The notes below the pieces were generated by a model. That model was given only the letters and a program-made list of their open reading frames with translations. It ran no database searches and was not told the DNA's origin. The position numbers and the translations under genes are program-made. From contig NZ_VLKP01000006.1 of NCBI RefSeq assembly GCF_007830115.1, forward strand, positions 149,540 to 213,539: DNA of 64,000 nucleotides, read 5' to 3'. Shown here piece after piece: positions 52,355 through 60,310 of this stretch (the stretch's first letter is position 1; every line of letters starts with the position of its first letter). The DNA comes from Aerolutibacter ruishenii. GTDB taxonomy: Bacteria; Pseudomonadota; Gammaproteobacteria; Xanthomonadales; Xanthomonadaceae.

Positions 52355-52903
52355 ATGCGCAAGGAAGCAAACGGTTTCAGCCTGCTGGAGGCGTTGATTG
52401 CAATGGCGGTGGTGGCCGTGCTGGCCGGCATCGCGATTCCGTCGTGGCAGTCCGCCCGTGCCACCGTGCACGCCGGCAAGGCGCGGACGGAGATGTTGGA
52501 AACCATCATGGCGGCCGTGCGCCACTCGGCGCTGGCAGGCACCGAGGTGGTGCTGTGCCGGCCGGTCAACGATTCGGTGGAGCAATGCGCCACCACCACC
52601 AACTGGACAGAGGGCTGGGCGTTGTTTGCGGACCTCAACGGCAACCGCCGGCGGGACGCGAATGAACCCATCATCCACCGCCAGGCCGCGCTTACGGGCG
52701 GGGTCAAGCTGTGGACCACGGGCGGCCGCACCCGCCTGGTGTTTCAGCCCAATGGCGGCAATGCCGGCTCAAACGTTACGTTCACGCTGTGCGACGACCG
52801 CGGGCCGGGCAAGGCAGTGACGTTTGTGCTGGCCAATCACGGGCGGATGCGCTGGGGGCGGCCGACCAGCGCAGCGGCGCAGCAGTGCGTTTATGGCGCC
52901 TGA
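52355..52903 (+). CDS. GspH/FimT-family pseudopilin
   Basis: A 182-residue prepilin-like protein. The type IV leader MRKEANG is followed by FSLLEALIAMAVVAVLAGIA (cleavage after Gly7, Glu at +5), then a GspH-type domain with LCRPVNDSVEQCATTTNWTE and TEGWALFADLNGNRRRDANE. GGAGAG precedes the ATG. It is separate from the minor-pilin operon downstream and is followed by tRNA-Asn. Confidence 0.88.
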   Translation: MRKEANGFSLLEALIAMAVVAVLAGIAIPSWQSARATVHAGKARTEMLETIMAAVRHSALAGTEVVLCRPVNDSVEQCATTTNWTEGWALFADLNGNRRRDANEPIIHRQAALTGGVKLWTTGGRTRLVFQPNGGNAGSNVTFTLCDDRGPGKAVTFVLANHGRMRWGRPTSAAAQQCVYGA

Positions 52904-52909
52904 CGGCTA

Positions 52910-52938
52910 TTGACCTGACGGCCAGCGCCCCCTAGGAT
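52910..52938 (+). promoter_or_regulatory. Sigma-70 promoter of tRNA-Asn
   Basis: TTGACC (52910-52915), a 17-bp spacer and TAGGAT (52933-52938). Initiation would fall about 4 bp before the tRNA. Confidence 0.65.
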
Positions 52939-52948
52939 ATGCGTCCCC

Positions 52949-53025
52949 GCCCGAATAGCTCAGCCGGTTAGAGCACTTGACTGTTAATCAGGGGGTCGTT
53001 GGTTCGAGTCCAACTTCGGGCGCCA
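52949..53025 (+). tRNA. tRNA-Asn (GTT)
   Basis: 77 nt including CCA. The acceptor stem GCCCGAA pairs with TTCGGGC; the anticodon loop CTGTTAA gives GTT. The pilin cluster lies immediately downstream. Confidence 0.95.
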
Positions 53026-53031
53026 GATTTG

Positions 53032-53069
53032 AACGATAAAGGCCGCGAGCAATCGCGGCCTTTATCGTT
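53032..53069 (+). terminator. Terminator after tRNA-Asn
   Basis: A perfect 16-bp stem (53032-53047 with 53054-53069) with a 6-nt loop, followed by T residues. Bidirectional in form. Confidence 0.8.
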
Positions 53070-53104
53070 TTCTGCGCCCTAGATTTCAGCAGCGGCGCAG
53101 ATCA

Positions 53105-53138
53105 AACAACAACGCCCGCAGTTGCGGACGTTGTTGTT
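53105..53138 (-). terminator. Terminator of the minor-pilin operon
   Basis: A 15-bp stem with one mismatch (53105-53119 with 53124-53138), 4-nt loop and U-rich flank GTTGTTGTTTG on the minus strand. 53 bp past the end of the PilV-like gene. Confidence 0.65.
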
Positions 53139-53191
53139 CGGGCGAAAGGGTCAGTCAACACTACGTCACCAAAGCCCCTTGATCCAACTAG

Positions 53192-55525
53192 CTACAGCCA
53201 AGGCTTCGTCCACGAGATCGACACGATTGTCGCATTACTACCGTTCTTCTTGTAAACACAACTCAGCAAGGTTGCTTGCGTAGGACTACCGGTCTGTTGC
53301 AGCGTGACCTGAATCAACCCACTACGCGGCGACTTAACATACTTGGGAATCGCGGAAAGCGTGACCTTAGTCGACTCTGCGGACTTACCATCATCCGTCA
53401 CGATAAATGGATCCTCAGGCGTTCCACCTCCGGTGACGCTCAGAACCTCGTAGTTTGTGAACTGAGGCCTACCGATGGTGACGTTCGGACTGCTGATACT
53501 CCCGTTATCGCCGACCTGCCGCGTACAGCCAGCCGTTGAGGTCGGGTTAAACGTATAGTCAGCCAGGGTCTCCAGATTATATCCCGACAGGGTCAAGGTA
53601 CCCTCAACAGGCAACGTGCTGTCACTCGGGCAGGACCAAGCCTTTTCCTCCTCGTCAAAGGTGCAATTGACATTGTCATCATCAAGCAGGTCAAATTTCG
53701 GCGTTGCGGAGGAGCTACCGCCGGAGATCGCAACAAGGATCTTGTCGCCGGTTCCTGGGCCGGGGTCAGGAGTGCCAGCACCAACCTGGAAGGACTGCGA
53801 ATCGGACAACGTCGCGCCATCGCCATTCGTGTCCACCGCACCAATGATGTCATCGCTGACCGCGACACCCGAATTCGACGTCCTCATCACGCTGTTGTTA
53901 TTGGCGGTGCCTGTCTTGATACCGGCCGTGCGGCCGCCAAACGGCTCGGTCACATTGAAGCTCAACGCCTTGGTCGAGTTAACGTTGAGAACCGTAGTAT
54001 CACTTGCAGTCCACCGGGCCATCTCGGTCAAGTTGATGGTGGTGAACGGAAGGATCGGTAGCACACACTCCGTGTAGGCCACGCCCGTCTTGCCCGAACA
54101 CGTTCCAATAGCCTGCCGCGCTGCGCTACCGAGGTAGTCAAGGTACAAGCCGCGACCGTGCAGGTAGCGATAGTCGGAGGTGGACGCAGCCGCAATCGTT
54201 ACCGTCGCCGGTGCATTCAACCCACGTGCGGACTCATCGAACATCGTCTGAGCATCAATCGCGGGGGGCGTCAGAGCACTCGTGTACTGGCTGAGGAAAT
54301 CCTTGACGAACGTTTGGTAGGCGCTCGTCGCACTAGATGTCGGAATACCCGATTTTGCCTGCACCCCACCCACCGAGAGGGTCTCCAGCAAGCCGTAGTG
54401 GCGCTGATACGTGTCGGCAGTGGTTTTCCAGATCCCATCCAGCTTCATCACCCGACAGGCCGCGACATAAGCGCCGCTGGATGTCGCCGTCAGAACACCG
54501 CCGGCCTCATTGAACTTCCCGACCGCGGTTGCCTCCGGATCGTAGCGCGATTCAAGGTTGGTATTGCTGGCGAGGTCATGATGGTCGCGGCAGCACTCCG
54601 TGCATTGTTCGCTCTGCAACCGACCACTGCCCTTCTTGCCTTTTCCCACGTAGTCCGGATCCTCGCCCGCGTTCGCCGCCACGCCAGCCGGATTTCCCGT
54701 TCCCTCATAGGTCGCATATGTTGAGCCATCCCAAACCGCCGGCCACTGCGCTGCACCCGCAACGGTATAGCCGCCACCCGCACCATAGCTGCAGCGACAT
54801 TTGATGACCTGTGTTTCAAAGCGCTTGGTAATCTGCGCCGTGCTACCTTCCGGAATGTAATTCAGCACATCAAAGGATGTTCCCACTCGAACACCTTCGG
54901 ATGCACCCACTATGATCGGCTGCGGGTTCGATGCCGCGGTCGCTTGGTTGCCGGTCACGATCGGGATAACGCCAGGCGTGTTCGACGGATTCCCCTGACG
55001 AACGATTGGCCTTTTAGACGCGGACCCGGTCGGATCTGGAACGGGATAACCGCTGCCATCCCCATAAATCCTACCGCTAACGTCGGACGTCAGACCCAGC
55101 ACCCTGCTGTCGCCGTTGGCTGCCTTCCAGGTTGCCTCAAGCGACGCCCGGGTGAAGGAGGATGGCGGATTGGTCACGGCGGTCGTGACATAACCCGTAC
55201 CATTCCACCTGTACGTCGCCACCGTCTCCTCGACCTTCAGATCGCTCGCCCCTGCTTGAATTGCAGCAGCGCCAACCCACGCATCAGCCGTGGTCCATGT
55301 TTGCCCGGCAGCTGGCGGAGCCTGACGGATATCATTCATGCGTGAATTCAGCGCTGCCATGATGGCGCCGCGCGCCTTGGCATCGGCGGAATTCCGGGCC
55401 AGAGCCCCCTGCAAGGCAGCAAGTGCCAACAGGCCGGTCGCCAGAACAACAACGGCAACCATGACCTCGATCAGGCTGAATCCCGCGGGCCGCCTATTGC
55501 GCATACTGAAACAATGCATAGCCAT
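53192..55525 (-). CDS. Oversized PilV-like type IV prepilin (777 aa)
   Basis: The N-terminus is a type IV prepilin leader and helix: FSLIEVMVAVVVLATGLLAL after Gly15, then GALARNSADAKARGAIMAAL as in PilV. PilV is normally about 150-200 residues; here some 740 residues follow. They contain Cys-rich segments (KCRCS; EQCTECCRDHHD at about 306-315), a DTNGDG loop at 565-570 that looks like a Ca2+-binding loop, and Gly/Ser/Thr-rich regions. GAGG precedes the ATG by seven bases and overlaps the upstream pilX stop. It occupies the end of the operon, where pilY1 is usually found. Possibly a pilus-tip adhesin; that is inference. Confidence 0.8.
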   Translation of the reverse strand: MAMHCFSMRNRRPAGFSLIEVMVAVVVLATGLLALAALQGALARNSADAKARGAIMAALNSRMNDIRQAPPAAGQTWTTADAWVGAAAIQAGASDLKVEETVATYRWNGTGYVTTAVTNPPSSFTRASLEATWKAANGDSRVLGLTSDVSGRIYGDGSGYPVPDPTGSASKRPIVRQGNPSNTPGVIPIVTGNQATAASNPQPIIVGASEGVRVGTSFDVLNYIPEGSTAQITKRFETQVIKCRCSYGAGGGYTVAGAAQWPAVWDGSTYATYEGTGNPAGVAANAGEDPDYVGKGKKGSGRLQSEQCTECCRDHHDLASNTNLESRYDPEATAVGKFNEAGGVLTATSSGAYVAACRVMKLDGIWKTTADTYQRHYGLLETLSVGGVQAKSGIPTSSATSAYQTFVKDFLSQYTSALTPPAIDAQTMFDESARGLNAPATVTIAAASTSDYRYLHGRGLYLDYLGSAARQAIGTCSGKTGVAYTECVLPILPFTTINLTEMARWTASDTTVLNVNSTKALSFNVTEPFGGRTAGIKTGTANNNSVMRTSNSGVAVSDDIIGAVDTNGDGATLSDSQSFQVGAGTPDPGPGTGDKILVAISGGSSSATPKFDLLDDDNVNCTFDEEEKAWSCPSDSTLPVEGTLTLSGYNLETLADYTFNPTSTAGCTRQVGDNGSISSPNVTIGRPQFTNYEVLSVTGGGTPEDPFIVTDDGKSAESTKVTLSAIPKYVKSPRSGLIQVTLQQTGSPTQATLLSCVYKKNGSNATIVSISWTKPWL

Positions 55526-55533
55526 GGCAAACC

Positions 55534-57096
55534 TCAGTAGGAATAGCGGTCGGTCCAGCCGCCGCGCAGGGTGTTGAATGCCGCCAGACTCGGGTTGTTG
55601 CTGAGCGCCATCATAATGTCCGGGTCACCGACAATCGGGCCATTACCACTGCCGTTCACGAACGCGCCCTGGATGAAGACACTACCGAACACCGCAGCCT
55701 TGCTGCCGTTCTGTTTGAACGCCGCTGCACCGCCGGTGGAAGAACTTGCGCTCGCGTTTGGATCCCGCATGAAGACCATGCCGTAAAAAATGGTGCCATT
55801 GGTCTGCATTTCCCCATCGGCCACGAACACGACCGGATTAGCAGGACTGCCGACTGCCGCAGGCTTACCCGGCGGCCCTTTGTCACAACCGCTCTTGCAC
55901 CAGATCAATCCCGAGCTACTGCCGTTTGGATTGGCCTTGATCTGGTCGGCGCGGGCCAAGCCCAGGTTATCACCGATGATCTGGCTAGCATTGGCGTAAA
56001 GAAACGCCTCGTCGGGGTAGAGGCTGACAATCTGCCCGTTGATTTCGACGCTGGCCCGCGGGAGCCTCGTTTCACAGAAGCTGTCGCCATTCGTGTCCGT
56101 CCATGTCTTGACGCCGAAGGCGTACTCGAAAAGGTCGCAAGGAAATTCGCTGGCGACGACATTCTTGTTGACACCCTCCTCAGCACCGGAGTCGACATCC
56201 AGAATGTCCCAGCCCTCATCGCCCTTTTTGGGGCACCCGCCATCGATCGACTTTTCTCTCCAATCCGGATCGCTCAGCGAAACAGCTGAAGAACTAAGAA
56301 ATGTCTGACGGTCGCATGTTCCGAATGCGCTTTTCATATCGACATTCAGTCGCGACCAGATCGAAATGTCCAATCCCGGCCCAGCCGCATTGGGCATGGC
56401 CACCACATCGCCATTGCCGTTAGGTGTCACGGTACCAGTCGCAATCAGCGAAGGGACGCCAGCTCCTTGTGCCAACAACGAGTTGCGAGCCACGGTTTGA
56501 ACTAGGGTCGATCTGCCGGAGTCTCCTCGTATTTGCGCGACACTGACAAACGTCACCACCCGCCGATCCGACAGGTTGGCCATGCCCGTGGCACAGTTGA
56601 TGTTGGTAGCAGTAACCGGAAGCGCCACTCTGCAAAGCACCGGCGCCACGCCATAGGCGACATCAAACGCCCCGACCGTTGAATTCGAGTCCGTCTTCAA
56701 CATATGCCGGGTCAACTCAGCGGCAAGGCCACCAGCCTGTGCGTCAACATAGCCCCCGACGTTGGCCTTGAGCCGAAACATCGAGGCCCGCACGGCTGCC
56801 GGTACGGCACCGCACGGAAACGTTTCGTCTGCGGCCAAGCAAGCTTCCCACATTGATGTGTCGTCCGCCCATCCTGGATTGACGCGCATGAGGTACTCAA
56901 ACCCCTGGGTCAGCCCCGCCTCCGCGGTCTGCTTCACGACCTTCGCCCGCAGGTCATTACCGCTACTGCGTTGCTCGAACGCACCGACGTTCAACGTAAG
57001 AACTGAAATGAGCGCCGCCAGCAAAAGCAGAACAATTGCGATTACCAGCGCCGAGCCCCGCTGGTGCCGGGCTCTATTGGATGCTAGTGAGTACAT
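55534..57096 (-). CDS. pilX: PilX-like minor pilin (enlarged)
   Basis: A 520-residue protein. ATG at 57096 has GAGG nine bases upstream. The N-terminus RGSALVIAIVLLLLAALISV resembles PilX, which lacks the Glu5 of other pilins, followed by NVGAFEQRSSGNDLRAKVVK. PilX is usually under 250 residues. The extra C-terminal part includes a DTNGDSFCE segment and Gly/Ser-rich stretches near the end (SASSSTGGAAAF). Part of the FimT-PilW-PilX-PilV operon. Confidence 0.8.
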   Translation of the reverse strand: MYSLASNRARHQRGSALVIAIVLLLLAALISVLTLNVGAFEQRSSGNDLRAKVVKQTAEAGLTQGFEYLMRVNPGWADDTSMWEACLAADETFPCGAVPAAVRASMFRLKANVGGYVDAQAGGLAAELTRHMLKTDSNSTVGAFDVAYGVAPVLCRVALPVTATNINCATGMANLSDRRVVTFVSVAQIRGDSGRSTLVQTVARNSLLAQGAGVPSLIATGTVTPNGNGDVVAMPNAAGPGLDISIWSRLNVDMKSAFGTCDRQTFLSSSAVSLSDPDWREKSIDGGCPKKGDEGWDILDVDSGAEEGVNKNVVASEFPCDLFEYAFGVKTWTDTNGDSFCETRLPRASVEINGQIVSLYPDEAFLYANASQIIGDNLGLARADQIKANPNGSSSGLIWCKSGCDKGPPGKPAAVGSPANPVVFVADGEMQTNGTIFYGMVFMRDPNASASSSTGGAAAFKQNGSKAAVFGSVFIQGAFVNGSGNGPIVGDPDIMMALSNNPSLAAFNTLRGGWTDRYSY

Positions 57097-57114
57097 ACGT
57101 ATGCGCCTCAATGA

Positions 57115-57666
57115 TCAGCTACCTAAGCCAGGGGCAAACACGGACTGCGTAAAAGAACGAGTAATACTTGCATCTCCTTGCAGCTGCCCTGCCAGAGTCA
57201 CGTTGATCCGACGTCCCGACCGCGAGAAGGTCAATGCACTGATGGTCACGTTGCCGGTGCTCAGCTTGACCCCACCCGAATCACACGACGTCGTTCCAAG
57301 ATAGACAGCCCCGCCCCGCAGCGAGATGGCTCTGTCCACCGTATTGCCAGCGATGTCGCTGTAATGGTATGTGAGGCAGTTTGCGGTCCCACCAACCGTG
57401 CCCAGCGCCGTGGCGCCCGTGATGTTGAACGGATTCTCGGCGCTCCCCGCCCGCTGCAACTCCGCTGAGATGACCGCAGCCGTACCGCGCAGTTCCTGCG
57501 TCAAACGGGTCGACTGGATGGTCTGGTTGTTGCTACGGATCAAGGCCATTACCAATGCCAGCACGGCACCGACCACGATCAGACCGACAACCAATGCAAC
57601 CATCAGTTCGACGAGCGTGAATCCAGAAACTTGATATTTAGGAACTGTGCGCATTGCCAGGCTCAC
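57115..57666 (-). CDS. pilW: PilW-like minor pilin
   Basis: A 183-residue prepilin: FTLVELMVALVVGLIVVGAV after Gly15, then MALIRSNNQTIQSTRLTQEL and ELQRAGSAENPFN, the PilW pattern. The start is a GTG at 57666 directly after the fimT stop; ATG 57654 is an alternative. Takes part in initiating pilus assembly in the family. Confidence 0.82.
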   Translation of the reverse strand: MSLAMRTVPKYQVSGFTLVELMVALVVGLIVVGAVLALVMALIRSNNQTIQSTRLTQELRGTAAVISAELQRAGSAENPFNITGATALGTVGGTANCLTYHYSDIAGNTVDRAISLRGGAVYLGTTSCDSGGVKLSTGNVTISALTFSRSGRRINVTLAGQLQGDASITRSFTQSVFAPGLGS

Positions 57667-58245
57667 TCAACAATTGCCATAGCCAATTACGGCCGCATCG
57701 CTCGAACTGGGAACGCATACGGTCGCCTGCCCCAAGGGAGACACGTCCACACGCAGGTCATATCGACCCGTTGGAGACGTAAAGGTGACACTGCTCGTTC
57801 CAAGCGCCCCACCCGAACCTGTCGCCAGACCAAGTTGCCCATCGAAGGTCAGGTCCGCGGGAGCGCCAATCATGGCGACCCTGTGCTTGCCGCGAGGCAA
57901 CAGTTGGCTCTCACCCTCAACCTCGCACACGGGGCTGCTATCAATGCAATCGCATGGTGTCAGCACGCCAGCCCTCTTCCCGGCGGCCGGCGCTTCCGCC
58001 GACACGGCCCCCGCACACCAATCAGCGCCGCTTCCGTCAAACGTCACCCGAACCTGGCGATTCAGCTTTACGGCGCCTGTGCGCGCATTGGAAATCAAAC
58101 TGATCACGTCATCGACCGCACCGCGCAAACGGTACCTGTCATAAAAGTCACTGAACGAGGGGGCCGCCATCGCCAACAGAATCGCAAGCACAGCTATGGC
58201 GACCATCAGCTCAATCAGCGTGACCCCTTCTTGCGCGCGTCGCAT
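57667..58245 (-). CDS. fimT: FimT/GspH-type minor pilin
   Basis: A 192-residue prepilin, first gene of the operon: short leader MRRAQEG, then VTLIELMVAIAVLAILLAMA. The GspH-type domain shows DWCAGAVSAEAPAAGKRAG and CDCIDSSPVCEVEGE (several Cys). AGGGG lies eight bases before the ATG. FimT in related bacteria binds DNA for natural transformation; here that is only a possibility. Confidence 0.85.
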   Translation of the reverse strand: MRRAQEGVTLIELMVAIAVLAILLAMAAPSFSDFYDRYRLRGAVDDVISLISNARTGAVKLNRQVRVTFDGSGADWCAGAVSAEAPAAGKRAGVLTPCDCIDSSPVCEVEGESQLLPRGKHRVAMIGAPADLTFDGQLGLATGSGGALGTSSVTFTSPTGRYDLRVDVSPLGQATVCVPSSSDAAVIGYGNC

Positions 58246-58406
58246 GACTAGCCCCTTGAAAGCACATCCCGACTCTAGAGGTGACCCAGCAGGGCCATCA
58301 AGGCAAACCAGACAAGCGGCCCCGTCAGGGCGACGAGCGAGCGAACGGGTACCAACGTGGCAGGCGCTCGGGTGGTAGGCTTTCCCTAGAGCTTGGGGAG
58401 CACACC

Positions 58407-58784
58407 ATGATACGAGCGCACGGCTTTACATTGATCGAACTGATGATTGTGGTCGCCATTGTTGCCATTATTGCGGCCATCGCAGTACCGAGCTATCAGG
58501 AGTCCGTCCGCAAGGGGCGTCGGAGCGAGGCTATTAATGGCGTCGGCGACCTGCAGATGCGCCAAGAGCGCTGGCGCGCTGAAAACCCGACCTATGGAAG
58601 CCTCGCGGATCTCGGCGGGGAGCCTAGTAGCAACCACTATAAATTTACTGTCACGGGCAATAACGGGACCACCTACACAATCACCGCAGAGCCGGAGGGA
58701 GCCCAGACTTCTGACCGCTGCAAAAAACTCACAGTCACTGCCGGCGCAAAACCAAGCTGGGAAACATCAAGCTGCGACTATTAG
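58407..58784 (+). CDS. pilE: PilE-like type IV minor pilin
   Basis: A 125-residue protein: leader MIRAHG, then FTLIELMIVVAIVAIIAAIA with Glu5, and the YQESVRKGRRSEAINGVGDL region typical of PilE. A C-terminal pair of Cys (SDRCKK and SSCDY) probably forms the disulfide loop. GGAG seven bases before the ATG. Divergent from the fimT operon across 161 bp; no clear sigma-54 or sigma-70 promoter found there. Confidence 0.88.
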   Translation: MIRAHGFTLIELMIVVAIVAIIAAIAVPSYQESVRKGRRSEAINGVGDLQMRQERWRAENPTYGSLADLGGEPSSNHYKFTVTGNNGTTYTITAEPEGAQTSDRCKKLTVTAGAKPSWETSSCDY

Positions 58785-58820
58785 CCCAGCCAGGTTCATT
58801 CGCCCCCCCCGCTTTTGGGC

Positions 58821-60221
58821 TTACGCCACCACCCGATAACAAGGCCGGTACTCCCCAGCAATCTTCATCCTGCGCTGCTCCACAAACGCCCGGAGCAGCG
58901 CATCCAGCGATTGCATCATGTCCTTGTCGCCGTGGATCTCGAACGGTCCGTGCGCCTCGATTCGGCGCATGCCGTCTTCCTTCACGTTGCCCGCCACAAT
59001 GCCTGAGAACGCGCGGCGCAGGTCCGCGGCAAGCTCATGCGGCTTGCGGCCGTGGTGCAGGTCCAGGCCGGCCATCGCCTCGTGGCTGGGCACGAACGGC
59101 TGCTGGAACGCCAGCGGGATATCCAGTGACCAGTTGAAGAAGAACGAGTCCTTCTGCGCGATGCGGTGATCGCGGACCTTGCGGATGCCGGCCATCATCC
59201 GCTTCGCCACGGCGGCGGGGTCTGCGATGATGATCTCGTAACGCGAGGTCGCGGCCTCACCCAAGGTCAGCCGCAGGAACTTGTCGATCTGCTCGAAGTA
59301 CGGTGCGGACGCCGTAGGGCCGGTCAGGATCAACGGGAACGGGATGTGCGCGTTCTCCTCGCGCAGCAGGATGCCCAGTAGGTACAGGATCTCTTCCGCC
59401 GTACCCACGCCGCCCGGGAACACGATGATGCCGTGTCCGATGCGGACGAACGCCTCCAGGCGCTTCTCGATGTCCGGCATGATCACCAGCTGGTTCACGA
59501 TCGGGTTGGGTGACTCGGCCGCGATGATGCCCGGCTCGGTGATGCCGATGTAGCGCGGGCGACGCTTGCGCTGCTTGGCATGGGCAATGGTGGCGCCCTT
59601 CATCGGCCCCTTCATGGCGCCCGGGCCGCAGCCGGTACAGATGTCCAGGCCGCGCAGCCCCAGTTCGTAGCCCACCTGCTTGGTGTAGACGTACTCGTCG
59701 CGGGAGATTGAGTGGCCGCCCCAGCACACCACCAGGTTGGGGTCGGTCGGGAACAGGGTGCGGGCATTGCGCAGCAGGTCGAAGACGGCGTCGGTCAGGC
59801 CCACGCTGCTCTCAAGGTCGCGGGCGTGGCCCTCGCCCAGTTCGATGGCCGTGTACGCCAGGTCGCGCACCACGGCGAACAGCAGCTCCGCCACGCCGCG
59901 GATCAGTTCGCCATCGACGAAGGCGGTGCTGGGGGCGTTGTGCAGGTCGATGCGCAGGCCACGGTCCTGCTGGTGCACCTCGATGTTGAACTCGGGGTAC
60001 AGCTCCTGTGCCGCGCGCGGGTCATCGGAGGTGCTGCCGGTGGTGAGTACCGCCAGCGCGCAGCGGCGCAGCAGGTCGTGCATGCCCGTGGAGGCGTCGC
60101 GGAAGCGGGCGACCTCCTCGCGGGAGAGCACGTCAAGGGCTCCGCGAGGGTAGATGCGGGTGCTCTCGGTGGGCAGGACGGTGGGGCGGGACGCGGTCGC
60201 GATGGGGCTGTCGTTGTTCAT
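58821..60221 (-). CDS. ppnN: Pyrimidine/purine-5'-nucleotide nucleosidase (LOG family)
   Basis: A 466-residue protein of the PpnN (YgdH) type, with N- and C-terminal domains around a LOG core. The LOG motif PGGVGTAEEILYLLGI and the preceding GLDICTGCGPGAMKGPMKGA are intact. PpnN hydrolyses nucleoside monophosphates to base and ribose-5-phosphate and binds (p)ppGpp in E. coli. The ATG at 60221 is chosen on length and homology. Confidence 0.92.
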   Translation of the reverse strand: MNNDSPIATASRPTVLPTESTRIYPRGALDVLSREEVARFRDASTGMHDLLRRCALAVLTTGSTSDDPRAAQELYPEFNIEVHQQDRGLRIDLHNAPSTAFVDGELIRGVAELLFAVVRDLAYTAIELGEGHARDLESSVGLTDAVFDLLRNARTLFPTDPNLVVCWGGHSISRDEYVYTKQVGYELGLRGLDICTGCGPGAMKGPMKGATIAHAKQRKRRPRYIGITEPGIIAAESPNPIVNQLVIMPDIEKRLEAFVRIGHGIIVFPGGVGTAEEILYLLGILLREENAHIPFPLILTGPTASAPYFEQIDKFLRLTLGEAATSRYEIIIADPAAVAKRMMAGIRKVRDHRIAQKDSFFFNWSLDIPLAFQQPFVPSHEAMAGLDLHHGRKPHELAADLRRAFSGIVAGNVKEDGMRRIEAHGPFEIHGDKDMMQSLDALLRAFVEQRRMKIAGEYRPCYRVVA

Positions 60222-60254
60222 GCGTTGAATGTATCGCACGCAGCCTGCCAAAAG

Positions 60255-60284
60255 AAAACGGCCGGGGATCAACCCGGCCGTTTT
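60255..60284 (-). terminator. Terminator of the TonB-dependent receptor gene
   Basis: A 12-bp perfect stem (60255-60266 with 60273-60284), 6-nt loop, with A and T runs on both sides; bidirectional in form. 27 bp beyond the receptor stop. Confidence 0.85.
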
Positions 60285-60310
60285 CCTGGAACGAACTGTC
60301 GGCGTGCCGA

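Noticed and set aside
52949..53160. Attachment site at tRNA-Asn for an integrated island
   Set aside because: No integrase and no repeat of the tRNA 3' end could be found in the window.
58246..58406. Sigma-54 promoter for pilE
   Set aside because: TGGCAGG occurs but lacks the GC element at the right spacing.
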